From contig NZ_SDPV01000001.1 of the NCBI RefSeq assembly GCF_004135625.1, forward strand, positions 866,501 through 930,500: DNA of 64,000 nucleotides, given 5' to 3'. This stretch comes from Pelagerythrobacter rhizovicinus (lineage in GTDB: Bacteria; Pseudomonadota; Alphaproteobacteria; Sphingomonadales; Sphingomonadaceae). A program made the translations under genes and the position numbers. Of this stretch, positions 26,273-36,505 are shown in pieces; position 1 is the stretch's first letter; every line of letters begins with the position of its first letter. The notes beneath the pieces were generated by a model that was not told where the DNA came from, did not search any database, and saw only the letters and a program-made list of their open reading frames with translations.

Positions 26273-27079
26273 ATGCGGGAAACCGCCTACGCCAAGATCA
26301 ACCTTGCGCTGCACGTCCGCAGACGGCGCGAGGACGGCTATCACGAACTCGAAACCGCTTTCGCTTTCGTCGACGTGGGCGACGAACTGACTGCGCGCAC
26401 CGCCGCACAGGACAGACTGACGGTGACGGGCGAGTTCGCCGGCGCGCTCGACGATCCGTTCGGCAACATCGCCTCCAGAGCGCTCGGCAAGCTGCCGCGC
26501 GCGGAGGGACTGGCGGTGACACTGGACAAGCGCCTGCCGGTTGCCGCGGGGTTGGGCGGTGGCTCCGCCGATGCGGGTGCGGTGTTCCGGATGATCCGCG
26601 AACGCTACGGCTTGCCGGACGACTGGCGCGAACGTGCCGCCGCTCTCGGAGCGGACGTTCCCGCCTGCGTCGAGAGCGAGGCCTGTATCGGCCGGGGCAC
26701 CGGGACCGATCTTGCCTCCCTCGCGAACGATCTCGCCGGCACGCCCGTGTTGCTGGTGAACCCGCGCGCGCCGCTCGCGACAGCTGCGGTCTTCGCGGCC
26801 TGGGACGGGCGGGACTGCGGCGCTCTGCCGGATGGCCCGGCATCGCAGATCGCGCGCGAGGGGCGCAACGGTCTCGAAGCGCCGGCTATCGGGCAATGCC
26901 CCGCGATCGCAGACATTCTCGCAGCGCTGCGAGGGACACGGGCCTTTCTCCACCGCATGTCCGGTTCCGGCGCCACCTGCTTCGCCTTGTTCGAGAACCT
27001 TGAAGAACGCGACGCGGCAGCCGTGGCAATCGCGAATAGCAATCCGAAGTGGTGGCAGATGCGGGGCAGACTCAGATGA
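26273..27079 (+). CDS. ispE: 4-diphosphocytidyl-2-C-methyl-D-erythritol kinase
   Basis: A 268-residue GHMP kinase of the MEP isoprenoid pathway. Motif 1 is YAKINLALHV near the N-terminus, the ATP loop is LPVAAGLGGGSADAGA, and motif 3 is MSGSGATCF. The start is just after the repeat; an open frame continues 5' through the repeat and is ignored. The stop overlaps the next gene in ATGA. Confidence 0.95.
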   Translation: MRETAYAKINLALHVRRRREDGYHELETAFAFVDVGDELTARTAAQDRLTVTGEFAGALDDPFGNIASRALGKLPRAEGLAVTLDKRLPVAAGLGGGSADAGAVFRMIRERYGLPDDWRERAAALGADVPACVESEACIGRGTGTDLASLANDLAGTPVLLVNPRAPLATAAVFAAWDGRDCGALPDGPASQIAREGRNGLEAPAIGQCPAIADILAALRGTRAFLHRMSGSGATCFALFENLEERDAAAVAIANSNPKWWQMRGRLR

Positions 27080-27804
27080 CAGAGGCCTCCCCCTACCGCC
27101 GCGTCGGCGAAGCCATTCGCGGCGGTATCGTCTGCGTCGCCGATCACTCCTCGAACCATGTCCCGCGCGACATCGAACTCGGCATAGATCCCGCGCTGCT
27201 CGAGAAGCACATTGCGCTCGATATCGGCGTCGAAGGGGTCGCCGAGCGAATGGCGCGGCGCCACGACATTCCCGCTCATATCGCGTGCATCAGCCGGCTG
27301 GTTTGCGATCTCCATCGCGAGGAGGACTCGCCCGGGGTCGTCCCGCAGAAGAGCGACGGGCACCTGATCCCCGGTAATATCGGAGCGAACATCGAGCGGC
27401 GGCTGGAACGCTTTCACCGTCCGTATCACGTCGCGCTTGGCGAATGGCTCGACGAGGCGCAGCCCGAACTGATCGTCGCGCTACACAGCTTCACGCCCCA
27501 GATGGAAAGTGGCGGTGAAGAGCGGCCCTGGGAGGTCGCTCTGCTCTACAACCACGATGATCGCGCCGCGCGGCACGCCATCCGGCTGTTTGCGGAGGAA
27601 GGGCTGATCGTCGGCGATAACCAGCCTTATTCGGGCAAGCAGCTCAATGCGACGATGGACCGCCATGCCGAGGCGCTCGGTCGACCTTATCTCACCATCG
27701 AGGTCCGACAGGACATGATCGAGCGCGAGGCCGACCAGGCGCGCTGGGCGGCGCTCGTGGCGGATGTCGCTCGCCGGACCGTGCTTGCCCTGAAGGGCAC
27801 TTGA
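27076..27804 (+). CDS. N-formylglutamate amidohydrolase family protein
   Basis: A 242-residue protein of PF05013. It has the early [15 protein letters not shown], then [19 protein letters not shown], and a closing [11 protein letters not shown] with the family's conserved Glu and Arg. The hut pathway is not nearby, so the substrate may be another N-formyl compound. Coupled to ispE by ATGA. A longer start inside ispE was rejected. Confidence 0.87.
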   Translation: MTEASPYRRVGEAIRGGIVCVADHSSNHVPRDIELGIDPALLEKHIALDIGVEGVAERMARRHDIPAHIACISRLVCDLHREEDSPGVVPQKSDGHLIPGNIGANIERRLERFHRPYHVALGEWLDEAQPELIVALHSFTPQMESGGEERPWEVALLYNHDDRAARHAIRLFAEEGLIVGDNQPYSGKQLNATMDRHAEALGRPYLTIEVRQDMIEREADQARWAALVADVARRTVLALKGT

Positions 27805-27899
27805 GAGCTGTTGCCGGCAAAAGAATTTCCCTTTCGACCGCTGCGCGCGATGCTTTAGGGGTGGCCGGAAGCCCAACCCCCCAACATCTGGAATTCGTC

Positions 27900-29756
27900 A
27901 TGCCCGCCTACCGCTCCCGCACTTCGACCCACGGCCGCAACATGGCCGGCGCGCGCGGGCTGTGGCGCGCGACGGGAATGAAGGACGACGACTTCGGCAA
28001 GCCGATCGTCGCGGTGGTCAACTCGTTCACCCAGTTCGTGCCCGGCCACGTCCACCTCAAGGATCTCGGCCAGATGGTCGCGCGCGAGATCGAGGCCGCG
28101 GGCGGCGTGGCGAAGGAGTTCAACACGATCGCCGTCGACGACGGGATCGCGATGGGCCACGACGGCATGCTCTACTCGCTGCCGAGCCGCGACCTGATCG
28201 CCGACAGCGTCGAGTACATGGTCAACGCTCACTGCGCCGACGCGATGGTCTGCATCTCGAACTGCGACAAGATCACGCCCGGGATGCTGATGGCCGCGCT
28301 GCGGATCAATATCCCGGTCGTGTTCGTCTCGGGCGGCCCGATGGAGGCAGGCAAGGTCGTGGTGAAGGGCAAGGAAGTCGCGCTCGACCTGGTCGACGCG
28401 ATGGTTGCCGCCGCCGACGAAAGCTACACGGACGAGGAAGTCGCCACGATCGAGCGTTCGGCATGCCCGACCTGCGGCTCGTGCTCGGGCATGTTCACCG
28501 CCAACTCGATGAACTGCCTGACCGAAGCGCTGGGCCTCTCGCTGCCGGGCAACGGATCGACGCTGGCGACCCATGCCGACCGCAAGGCGCTGTTCCTGCG
28601 CGCAGGGCGGCTGGTCGTCGAGCTCTGCCGCCGCTGGTACGAGGAGGACGACGCGAGCGTCCTGCCGCGCACGATCGCCGACAAGTCCGCGTTCCAGAAT
28701 GCGATGAGCCTCGATATCGCGATGGGCGGGTCGACCAACACCGTGCTCCACCTGCTCGCCGCGGCGCACGAGGCGGGCGTCGACTTCACCATGGCCGATA
28801 TCGACCGGCTCTCGCGCGGGGTGCCGTGCCTCAGCAAGGTCGCACCGGCCAAATCCGACGTCCACATGGAGGACGTTCACCGCGCCGGCGGCATCATGGC
28901 GATCCTCGGGGAGCTCGACCGCGCGGGGCTGCTCAACACCGCGGTTCCGACGGTCCATAGCCCCACGCTGGCCGATGCGCTGGATTCCTGGGACATTGCG
29001 CGCACCAACAGCCCGGCGGTGCAGGAATTCTTCCGCGCCGCGCCCGGCGGCGTGCCGACGCAGACCGCGTTCAGCCAGGATCGCCGGTGGAGCGAACTCG
29101 ATCTCGACCGCCAGGGCGGCGTCATCCGTTCGGCCGAGCACGCCTTCAGCAAGGATGGCGGGCTTGCCGTGCTTTACGGCAACATCGCCGCTGACGGCTG
29201 CATCGTGAAAACCGCGGGGGTGGACGAGAGCATCCTGAGGTTCTCCGGTCCGGCCAAAGTCTACGAGAGTCAGGACGCGGCGGTAACGGGAATCCTGATG
29301 GACCAGGTCAAGGAAGGCGATGTAGTCGTGATCCGGTACGAAGGACCGCGCGGCGGGCCGGGCATGCAGGAAATGCTCTATCCGACGAGCTATCTCAAAT
29401 CGAAAGGCCTAGGGAAGGCCTGTGCGCTGCTGACCGACGGGCGCTTCTCCGGCGGCACCTCGGGCCTCTCGATCGGCCATGTTTCGCCCGAGGCGGCCGA
29501 GGGCGGGGAGATCGGCCTGGTTCGGGACGACGACACGATCGTGATCGACATTCCCGGACGAACGATCCATCTCGACGTCACCGATGACGAACTCGCGCGG
29601 CGGCGCGCGGAGATGGACGCGAAGGGGGATGCGGCATGGCAACCGATGGAGAAGCGCAAGCGGCAGGTCTCGACCGCACTCAGGGCCTATGCCGCGATGA
29701 CCACCAGCGCCGCGCGCGGCGCGGTGCGCGACGTCTCGCAGCTGGAGCGCAAGTGA
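27900..29756 (+). CDS. ilvD: Dihydroxy-acid dehydratase
   Basis: A 618-residue Fe-S enzyme dehydrating dihydroxy acids to the 2-keto precursors of valine, leucine and isoleucine (and CoA). Fe-S cysteines are in [10 protein letters not shown] and [20 protein letters not shown]; the C-terminal [19 protein letters not shown] stretch is typical. Length matches the long bacterial form. The start [12 protein letters not shown] is the family's N-terminus. The stop overlaps the GTG start of a small lipoprotein gene (GTGA). Confidence 0.97.
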   Translation: MPAYRSRTSTHGRNMAGARGLWRATGMKDDDFGKPIVAVVNSFTQFVPGHVHLKDLGQMVAREIEAAGGVAKEFNTIAVDDGIAMGHDGMLYSLPSRDLIADSVEYMVNAHCADAMVCISNCDKITPGMLMAALRINIPVVFVSGGPMEAGKVVVKGKEVALDLVDAMVAAADESYTDEEVATIERSACPTCGSCSGMFTANSMNCLTEALGLSLPGNGSTLATHADRKALFLRAGRLVVELCRRWYEEDDASVLPRTIADKSAFQNAMSLDIAMGGSTNTVLHLLAAAHEAGVDFTMADIDRLSRGVPCLSKVAPAKSDVHMEDVHRAGGIMAILGELDRAGLLNTAVPTVHSPTLADALDSWDIARTNSPAVQEFFRAAPGGVPTQTAFSQDRRWSELDLDRQGGVIRSAEHAFSKDGGLAVLYGNIAADGCIVKTAGVDESILRFSGPAKVYESQDAAVTGILMDQVKEGDVVVIRYEGPRGGPGMQEMLYPTSYLKSKGLGKACALLTDGRFSGGTSGLSIGHVSPEAAEGGEIGLVRDDDTIVIDIPGRTIHLDVTDDELARRRAEMDAKGDAAWQPMEKRKRQVSTALRAYAAMTTSAARGAVRDVSQLERK

Positions 29757-30127
29757 CGCGCGTCTCCACCGCCATCGCAGGGGCGCTGGCGCTCGCCGCC
29801 TGCTCCTCGGGCGATGCTGCGGTGCAGGCGCAGGCGGAGGAAGGTGCGCAGCGGATCGAATGCGCGATCGGGCCGGGCGCCGAATTCGGGGCCGACTGCC
29901 TGGTGGAACGCGGCGAAGCGGACGGCGTGGCCGTGCTCACCGTCCGCCACCCCGACGGCGGCTTTCGCCGCTTCGAGCAAATGCCAGATGGACGCGGGCT
30001 CGCAGCGTTCGACGGGGCGGATCCGGTGGAACAGGAACTGACGGGCGAACTGCTGGAAGTCAGCGTGGCGGGCGACCGCTACCGCTTCCCCGCACGCCCG
30101 CAGCAAGGCAGCGATGCGGGGGAGTGA
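29753..30127 (+). CDS. Small lipoprotein, unknown function
   Basis: A 124-residue protein starting at GTG within the ilvD stop overlap. The N-terminus [20 protein letters not shown] has a clear lipobox (LAAC). The mature part carries two cysteines (IECAIG, ADCLVE) that could form a disulphide, and a repetitive beta pattern with [18 protein letters not shown]. The family is not recognised with certainty. The end overlaps the next gene by 14 nt. Confidence 0.8.
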   Translation: MTRVSTAIAGALALAACSSGDAAVQAQAEEGAQRIECAIGPGAEFGADCLVERGEADGVAVLTVRHPDGGFRRFEQMPDGRGLAAFDGADPVEQELTGELLEVSVAGDRYRFPARPQQGSDAGE

Positions 30128-31502
30128 TTCGGTTCTCACGGTCGCCGAAATGCGGGCGGCCGAGCAGGCGCTGATCGACGGCGGAACCAGTGTCGATGAA
30201 CTGATGCAGCGCGCCGGCCGCGGCGCCGCGGAATGGGTCTGGCGCATCGCGTCGGGACGGCCGGTGACGGTGCTCTGCGGGCCCGGCAACAACGGCGGCG
30301 ACGGTTACGTGATCGCGCAGGTTTTGCACGAGCGCGGACTCGACGTGGTTGTCGTCGCGCCGATCGAACCGAGGACCGATGCGGCGAGGAACGCGCGCGG
30401 GCTTTATCGCGGCGGTATGGCGACATCGGGCGAGGGACGGCGCGGCGCCGTGCTGGTCGATTGCCTGTTCGGCAGCGGGCTGACGCGGCCGCTGTCGGAC
30501 GATCTGCTTGCCTTGCTGGGCGGCCTCGCGGCGAGCCACGGCCAGGCGGTCGCGGTCGATCTGCCGAGCGGCGTCGAGAGCGACAGCGGGGCGCAGCTCA
30601 ACGACGGACTGCCGCGCTACGACCTGACGCTCGCGCTCGGCGCATGGAAGTTCGCGCACTGGACGATGCCCTCTTCCGCCGCGATGGGCGCGCGGCGGCT
30701 GATCGACATCGGCATCGGCGATATCGGGGCCGCGGCATCGCTGTCCGCGCGCCCGCGCTTCGAACCGCCCGCGCCTGATGCGCACAAGTACCGCCGCGGG
30801 CTGCTCGCGGTGGTCGGCGGAGCGATGCCCGGCGCCGCGCTGCTCGCGGCACAGGCGGCGATGCGCGCAGGGGCGGGGAACGTCAGGCTGCTCGCCGACC
30901 ATTCGCATCCGGCCACGCCCGCGGCGCTGGTGGTCAGCGACGCGCGCCTCGACGAGGCGCTCGGCGACGAGCGGATCGGCGCCGTGCTCGCAGGGCCAGG
31001 CCTGGGGCGCGACGACGCCGCGAAAGCCCGGCTCGCAGCCGCGCTGGCGCGTGGCGGGCCGCTGGTTCTCGATGCCGAAGCGCTGGGGCTGCTCGAGCGC
31101 CAGGTCTTTACCCGCGAGACACTGGCCACGCCGCACGAGGGCGAGCTTGCGAAGCTATGCGAGACCTACGGGATTTCCGCCCAGGGAAAGCGCGCGCAGG
31201 CCCGGGCGTTGGCCGAGGCGAGCGGACTGACGGTGCTCGCCAAAGGGCCCGACACCGTGCTCTGCGCTCCTGACGGACGAGTGCGTCTGTTCGCTCCGGG
31301 CCCGAGCTGGCTTTCGGCAGCGGGCACCGGCGACGTGCTCGCGGGAATCGCTGCGAGCCGCATGGCCACCGGGCTCCCGGCGTTCGAAGCCGCGGAGCAG
31401 GCCGTCTGGCTCCAGCACGAGGCCGCGCGGATCGCCGGTGCGGCGTTCATCGCGGACGAACTGGCGCACGCCGTCAAACCCGCCTACGCGCGCTTCCTGT
31501 GA
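30114..31502 (+). CDS. nnr: Bifunctional NAD(P)HX epimerase/dehydratase
   Basis: A 462-residue repair enzyme. The N-terminal YjeF domain (about 1-210; LCGPGNNGGDGYVIAQ) epimerises damaged NAD(P)HX; the C-terminal ribokinase-like domain (about 220-462; KYRRGLLAVVGG, ATPHEGEL, AAGTGDVLAGI) uses ATP or ADP to restore NAD(P)H. The overlap with the upstream gene (14 nt) and GTGA overlap with the downstream gene show one operon. Confidence 0.94.
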   Translation: MRGSDSVLTVAEMRAAEQALIDGGTSVDELMQRAGRGAAEWVWRIASGRPVTVLCGPGNNGGDGYVIAQVLHERGLDVVVVAPIEPRTDAARNARGLYRGGMATSGEGRRGAVLVDCLFGSGLTRPLSDDLLALLGGLAASHGQAVAVDLPSGVESDSGAQLNDGLPRYDLTLALGAWKFAHWTMPSSAAMGARRLIDIGIGDIGAAASLSARPRFEPPAPDAHKYRRGLLAVVGGAMPGAALLAAQAAMRAGAGNVRLLADHSHPATPAALVVSDARLDEALGDERIGAVLAGPGLGRDDAAKARLAAALARGGPLVLDAEALGLLERQVFTRETLATPHEGELAKLCETYGISAQGKRAQARALAEASGLTVLAKGPDTVLCAPDGRVRLFAPGPSWLSAAGTGDVLAGIAASRMATGLPAFEAAEQAVWLQHEAARIAGAAFIADELAHAVKPAYARFL

Positions 31503-32695
31503 CCGAAGCATCCGAGATCGTCCGCATCGCCGCCAAGGGCGATGGCGTCACCGCCGATGGGCGGCACGCGCCCTATGCCGCGCCCGGCGACGTGCTCCTG
31601 CCCGACGGATCGCTAGCGCCTGGCCTGCACCATGCGGTTCCGCCCTGCCGCCATTTCGGCACTTGCGGCGGATGCCAGCTCCAGCATTGCGACGAGCCAT
31701 CGATCGCACGCTATGTCGGCGAGCGGGTCGCCTTCGCCGCGCAGTCGCAGGGCGTGGCGATCGGCGAATTGCTCGCGCCCCATCTCTCGCCGCCGCGCAG
31801 CCGCCGCCGGTGCACGCTGCACGCGCTCTCCGCCGGGGGAAAGCCGGTGATCGGCTTCCGCGAGGCGGGCTCGCACCGCGTCGTCGACATGCGCGAGTGC
31901 CATATCCTGCGGCCGGAGCTGTTCGCGCTCGTGCCCGCGCTTCGCGCGCTGCTTGCGCGCCGCAAGGGGCGCTTCTCGGTCGATATCGAGCTGGCGCTGA
32001 CGGACCAGGGCGTGGACTGTGCGATCGCGAACCTGCCTGTCGAGGGCCTCGAGGAAACCGAAGCGCTGCTCGCTTTCGCGCAGGAGAACCGGCTCGCGCG
32101 GCTCACGCTGGATCAGGGCTATGGCCCCGAGCCGGTGTGGGAGCCGGAGCCGGTGACGGTCTCGCTTTCGGGCATTCCGGTGGGCTTCCCCAGCGGCAGC
32201 TTCCTCCAGGCCACCGCTGATGGCGAAGCGGCGCTTGCCGGTGCCGTGCGCGAATGGCTCGTCGGTGCCGGCGTGGTCGCCGACCTGTTCGCGGGCCTCG
32301 GCACGTTCTCGTTCCCGCTGGCCGAAACCGCGAAAGTGCTGGCGGTCGAGGCCGCGCGCGACGCCCATCTCGCGTGCAAGTCGGCCGCGGGCAGATCGGG
32401 AAGGGCGGTCCACGCCATGCACCGCGACCTGTTCCGCAATCCCCTTCAGCCCGAAGAACTCGGCCGCTTCGACGCCGTCCTGCTCGACCCGCCCCGTGCC
32501 GGCGCGCGAGAGCAGGTCGCGCGCCTCGCCGAAAGCGCCGTGCCGCGGATCGCGTACGTAAGCTGCAACCCCTCGAGCTGGGCCCGCGATGCGGCGCGGC
32601 TCGTCGAAGCCGGCTACCGGCTGGAGCGTGTTCGCCCGGTGGGCCAGTTCGTCTGGTCGACCCACATCGAGCTGGCGAGCCTGTTTGTCCGCTAA
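31499..32695 (+). CDS. Fe-S class I SAM-dependent RNA methyltransferase (RlmD/RumA type)
   Basis: A 398-residue methyltransferase likely making 5-methyluridine in rRNA or tRNA. The iron-sulphur cysteines CRHFGTCGGCQLQHC are at residues about 50-64. The SAM motif VADLFAGLGTFSFPLA, DPPRAG and the catalytic-Cys motif YVSCNPSSW are all present. The TRAM domain is short or partial at the N-terminus. The start is GTG in GTGA overlap. Target base not determinable from sequence alone. Confidence 0.9.
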   Translation: MTEASEIVRIAAKGDGVTADGRHAPYAAPGDVLLPDGSLAPGLHHAVPPCRHFGTCGGCQLQHCDEPSIARYVGERVAFAAQSQGVAIGELLAPHLSPPRSRRRCTLHALSAGGKPVIGFREAGSHRVVDMRECHILRPELFALVPALRALLARRKGRFSVDIELALTDQGVDCAIANLPVEGLEETEALLAFAQENRLARLTLDQGYGPEPVWEPEPVTVSLSGIPVGFPSGSFLQATADGEAALAGAVREWLVGAGVVADLFAGLGTFSFPLAETAKVLAVEAARDAHLACKSAAGRSGRAVHAMHRDLFRNPLQPEELGRFDAVLLDPPRAGAREQVARLAESAVPRIAYVSCNPSSWARDAARLVEAGYRLERVRPVGQFVWSTHIELASLFVR

Positions 32696-33231
32696 GCGGC
32701 GTCCCGCCGATCGGACTGCAGACGCTCGATCAGAGCCTCGGAGAAGGCGGGAATGTCGTCGGGGCGGCGGCTCGTGATGAGATTGCCATCGGTCACCACC
32801 TCGCGATCGACGACCTCCGCGCCCGCGTTCTTGAGGTCGGTCCGGATCGACGGCCAGCTCGTCACGGTTTTACCCTCGACAATGCCGGCCTCGGCGAGCA
32901 GCCACGGCGCGTGGCAGATCGCGGCGATCGGCTTGCCGGCGGCGTCGAACTCGCGCACGATCGAGACCGCCTTCTCATTCATTCGCAGGATGTCGGGGTT
33001 GATCTGCCCGCCGGGGAGCAGCAGCGCGTCATAGTCGCCGACGCCGACTTCGCCGACGGTGAGGTCCACTTTGACGCTTTCGCCCCAGTCCTTCTCCTTC
33101 CAGCCGCGGATTTCACCGTCTTCGAGGCTTGCGACGACGGTTTCGATTCCGGCCTGCTGGAGGTTCTCGCGCGGGTCCATCAGCTCGGATTGTTCGAAGC
33201 CGTCCGTGGCGAGGATGAGAACGCGTTTCAT
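32692..33231 (-). CDS. PfpI/DJ-1 family stress protein (YhbO-like)
   Basis: A 179-residue protein of the class I glutamine-amidotransferase-like fold. The nucleophile elbow is AAICHAPWLLAEAG, with the nearby LLPGGQINPD loop. Family members act as stress-induced glyoxalases or deglycases; the exact activity is disputed in the literature. An exact EcfG promoter and an AAAGGAGAT ribosome site lie upstream, so it is probably a general-stress gene. The stop overlaps the methyltransferase stop. Confidence 0.92.
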   Translation of the reverse strand: MKRVLILATDGFEQSELMDPRENLQQAGIETVVASLEDGEIRGWKEKDWGESVKVDLTVGEVGVGDYDALLLPGGQINPDILRMNEKAVSIVREFDAAGKPIAAICHAPWLLAEAGIVEGKTVTSWPSIRTDLKNAGAEVVDREVVTDGNLITSRRPDDIPAFSEALIERLQSDRRDAA

Positions 33232-33263
33232 GGTGATCTCCTTTCCGCTTGATGTGTCGCCGC

Positions 33264-33289
33264 AACGTGTGGGGAAACCGCACCGTTCC
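33264..33289 (-). promoter_or_regulatory. Sigma-EcfG general stress promoter of the PfpI gene
   Basis: Reading the minus strand: GGAAC (33289-33285), 17-nt spacer, CGTT (33267-33264). This is an exact match to GGAAC-N16-17-CGTT. The -10 ends 32 nt before the ATG, which leaves a normal leader with a strong ribosome site. Confidence 0.78.
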
Positions 33290-33329
33290 GCTCTGTTAGC
33301 CGGGGCGTGGCGCTGCTAGGGCGAGGAGC

Positions 33330-35627
33330 ATGGCGACCCTGCAAGACGAAAAAGATCCCTTCGACGCGATCGTCGATGCGCCGTTCGATTCCGCGCTGGA
33401 AGAGCGTTATCTGGTCTATGCGCTCTCGACGATCACCGCACGCTCGCTGCCCGATCTGCGCGACGGGCTGAAGCCGGTCCACCGCCGGCTGCTGTGGGCG
33501 ATGCGGCAGCTCAAGCTCGACCCGTCCTCCGCCTTCAAGAAGTCCGCCCGCGTGGTCGGCGACGTGATCGGCAAGTATCACCCGCATGGCGACGCGAGCG
33601 TCTACGACGCGATGGTGCGCCTCGCGCAGGACTTTGCGCTGCGCTATCCGCTGGTTGAGGGGCAGGGGAACTTCGGCAATATCGACGGCGATAATGCCGC
33701 GGCCTACCGCTACACCGAGGCGCGGCTGACCAAGACCGCCCTGCGCCTGATGGAAGGGCTCGACGAGGGCACGGTCGAGTTCATACCGACCTACAATGGC
33801 GAGGAGCAGGAGCCGGAGATCTTCCCGGGGCTGTTCCCCAACCTGCTCGCCAACGGCGCCAGCGGCATCGCCGTCGGCATGGCGACCAACATCCCGAGCC
33901 ACAACGTCGCCGAGGTGATCGACGCGACGCTGGAGCTGATCGACAATCCACATGTCGAGCACGCGCGGCTGATGGAGCTGTTCCAGGGGCCGGACTTCGC
34001 CACCGGCGGGCTGATCGTCGACAGTCCGGAGATGATCTCCCAGGCCTACGAGACCGGGCGCGGCAGCTTTCGCGTCCGGGCGCGCTTCCACGCGGCGGAG
34101 GCGGAGAAGGCGGAGGATCGCGACGCGGGGATCGAGCGGCTGGGCGGCGGCCAGTGGCAGCTCGTCGTCAGCGAAATCCCTTACCAGGTGCAGAAGGGCA
34201 AGCTGATCGAGCAGATCGCGCAGCTCATCGCCGACAAGAAGCTGCCGATCCTCGAGGACATTCGCGACGAGAGCGACGAGAAGATCCGCCTCGTGCTGGT
34301 CCCGCGCAGCCGCAATGTCGATCCGGAGCTGCTCAAGGAATCGCTCTACAAGCTGAGCGATCTCGAGACCCGCTTCGGTCTCAACATGAACGTGCTCGAC
34401 GCGCACCGCACGCCGATGGTCATGGGCTTGAAGGAGCTGCTGACGCACTGGACCGCGAGCCAGATCGACATCCTCCAGCGCCGCAGCCGCCACCGGCTCG
34501 AACAGATCGCCCGGCGATTGGAGCTGGTCGAGGGCTACATCATCGCCTTCCTCAACCTCGATCGGGTGATCGAGATCATCCGCACCGAGGACGAGCCCAA
34601 GCCGGTGATGATGGCGGAGTTCAATCTCACCGACCGCCAGGCCGAGGCGATCCTCAACATGCGGCTGCGCAGCTTGCGCAAGCTGGAGGAGATGCAGCTG
34701 CGGCAGGAGAAGGATGCGCTGCTGAAGGAGCAGGACGAGCTCACTAAGCTGCTCGACAGCCCCGCGCGGCAGCGAACGCGGCTCAAGCGGGACCTCAATG
34801 CCTTGCGCAAGGAATATGGCGAGGACACCGCGCTCGGCCGCCGCCGCACGACCGTGGCCGAGGCCGCGCCCGCGGTCGAATTCAGCATGGACGCGATGAT
34901 CGAGAAGGAGCCGGTGACGGTGATCCTGTCGCAGAAGGGCTGGGTCCGCGGCGCCAAGGGACACGTCGATCTCGCGGGCGAGTTCAAGTTCAAGGAGGGC
35001 GACGGGCCCGCCTTCGCGGTCCACGCGCAGACGACCGACAAGCTCCTCGTCGTGGCGGACGACGGACGCATCTACACGCTCGGCGCCGACAAGCTCCCCG
35101 GCGCGCGCGGTTTCGGCGAACCGATCCGCAACATGCTCGACATCGATCCGGAGGCGCAGGTCGTCGGCCTGATCGTTCACAAGCCCAAGGGGCAACTCCT
35201 GCTCGCCGCGACGACGGGCAAGGGTTTCGCCGCGGCGACCGACGAGATTCTCGCCGAGACGCGCAAAGGGCGGCAGGTCGTCAATCTCAAGGCCGGGGCG
35301 AAGCTGCGCGTCGTGCGCGAGATCGCCGAAGCGCACGATCACGTCGCCGTCGTGGGCGACAATCGCAAGCTGGTGGTCTTCAACCTAGAGGAACTGCCGA
35401 TGCTCGCGCGCGGTCAGGGTGTTACTCTGCAGCGTTATCGCGATGGTGGGCTTTCCGACGCGATAACCTTCACCCTTGCCGACGGTCTGAGCTGGACGAT
35501 GGGCGGTGAGACCGGCCGCACCCGGACCGAAGGCGAGATCTGGCAGTGGAAGGTCGCGCGCGGCGCGGCAGGCCGCCTGCCGCCGCAGGGTTTCCCGAAG
35601 GACAATCGTTTCGAGAACGGGCGTTGA
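33330..35627 (+). CDS. parC: DNA topoisomerase IV subunit A
   Basis: A 765-residue type IIA topoisomerase subunit that decatenates daughter chromosomes with ParE. The QRDR-equivalent region [13 protein letters not shown] and the catalytic tyrosine in [11 protein letters not shown] are clear. The C-terminal beta-pinwheel is shorter than in GyrA and lacks a GyrA box, which fits ParC. The start follows GCGAGGAGC. It diverges from the PfpI stress gene and ends before a strong hairpin. Confidence 0.95.
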   Translation: MATLQDEKDPFDAIVDAPFDSALEERYLVYALSTITARSLPDLRDGLKPVHRRLLWAMRQLKLDPSSAFKKSARVVGDVIGKYHPHGDASVYDAMVRLAQDFALRYPLVEGQGNFGNIDGDNAAAYRYTEARLTKTALRLMEGLDEGTVEFIPTYNGEEQEPEIFPGLFPNLLANGASGIAVGMATNIPSHNVAEVIDATLELIDNPHVEHARLMELFQGPDFATGGLIVDSPEMISQAYETGRGSFRVRARFHAAEAEKAEDRDAGIERLGGGQWQLVVSEIPYQVQKGKLIEQIAQLIADKKLPILEDIRDESDEKIRLVLVPRSRNVDPELLKESLYKLSDLETRFGLNMNVLDAHRTPMVMGLKELLTHWTASQIDILQRRSRHRLEQIARRLELVEGYIIAFLNLDRVIEIIRTEDEPKPVMMAEFNLTDRQAEAILNMRLRSLRKLEEMQLRQEKDALLKEQDELTKLLDSPARQRTRLKRDLNALRKEYGEDTALGRRRTTVAEAAPAVEFSMDAMIEKEPVTVILSQKGWVRGAKGHVDLAGEFKFKEGDGPAFAVHAQTTDKLLVVADDGRIYTLGADKLPGARGFGEPIRNMLDIDPEAQVVGLIVHKPKGQLLLAATTGKGFAAATDEILAETRKGRQVVNLKAGAKLRVVREIAEAHDHVAVVGDNRKLVVFNLEELPMLARGQGVTLQRYRDGGLSDAITFTLADGLSWTMGGETGRTRTEGEIWQWKVARGAAGRLPPQGFPKDNRFENGR

Positions 35628-35631
35628 AACG

Positions 35632-35674
35632 GAAAGAGCCGGGCGTGGACATTCTCCACACCCGGCTCTTTCCG
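35632..35674. terminator. Strong hairpin between convergent genes
   Basis: GGAAAGAGCCGGG plus GTGGA on one side and TCCAC plus CCCGGCTCTTTCC on the other, with one mismatch and a 5-nt loop. It separates parC from the convergent exported-protein gene; either direction may use it. No T-run follows on the plus strand. Confidence 0.75.
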
Positions 35675-35694
35675 CGGTAACATCAGGTCGAGGC

Positions 35695-36240
35695 TTACTG
35701 GCTGGCCCCCGCCGAAGAATCCGATCCGCCCGCTGCAGCTGTCTGCGCCGCGACGGCCTCGTCGATCTGCGCGGCCGTGAACAGCGCCATGAGCTGCCCG
35801 TTCTGGTTGACGGCAAAGTGCTCACGCAGGAGATTCACATCTCCCTCGCTGCGCGCGACGATCACGTTGTCGCCCTCGATGCTCTCGACGATGCCGAGCG
35901 GCTGATTGTCCGCCGTGACGACGGTGGCCGTCTCGATCAGCGCCGCATCGCGCTTGGCATTGGCCGCGGCGACCTGCTCGTCGAGCATCGCGTTGAGCTG
36001 GGCCTTGGTGACGGTGATGGTCGGACCCTGTTCACCCTCGCCAAAGGCGTTGGCAGGCAGCGGCGCCTTGTGCTTGCCGGTATCGACGGTGACGACGCCA
36101 TCGGCGACGCTTTCGATGGTCCCGACCGCGTTGCCTTCGGGGCCGTAGACGGTGGCGCCGGCGGTGACGCCCTGGGCGTAGGCCGCTGTCGCGATCCCGG
36201 CGGCAGCGATGGCTGTGATGGCCATTTTCGAGAACTTCAT
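35695..36240 (-). CDS. Exported protein with two barrel-like repeats, unknown function
   Basis: A 181-residue protein with a signal peptide (cleavage after AAAYA, about 22). The mature part holds two similar segments, GATVYGPEGNAVGTIESVADGVV and ATVVTADNQPLGIVESIEGDNVI, that resemble PRC-barrel-like strands. A helical segment (TVTKAQLNAMLDEQVAAANAK) lies between them and a low-complexity Ala/Ser tail ends it. The region 36241-36505 upstream holds no gene; a TATAAC-like element at about 36251-36256 may be its -10. Function unknown; common in Sphingomonadales-type genomes, to my recollection. Confidence 0.85.
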   Translation of the reverse strand: MKFSKMAITAIAAAGIATAAYAQGVTAGATVYGPEGNAVGTIESVADGVVTVDTGKHKAPLPANAFGEGEQGPTITVTKAQLNAMLDEQVAAANAKRDAALIETATVVTADNQPLGIVESIEGDNVIVARSEGDVNLLREHFAVNQNGQLMALFTAAQIDEAVAAQTAAAGGSDSSAGASQ

Positions 36241-36505
36241 AATTCCACTCCGTTATAATTCGTATCAAACGCAAAGCTGTACGACGCGAGACCCGCACGA
36301 GTACCAGCCAGATTGGATCACGGGTGCACCCTTCAGAAGGTCTGAAAGCCCTTCGGCGCCTTGCGCCCCGCTACAAGAGCAGGAACCCGCATGCCCGATA
36401 AATCGGGCGGAAGGTCCACCGCGAGCGAGGCACGCGATGGCATGTCCTGCCTGACGGCTATGAACACGTGCTACCATTTCCACATTAAAGTGCGATGAAG
36501 CAACC

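Noticed and set aside
36393-36408. GCCCGAT/ATCGGGC palindrome in the 36241-36505 gap
   Set aside because: Very short loop and no T-run; could be a terminator after the CCA-transferase gene, but the evidence is too thin.
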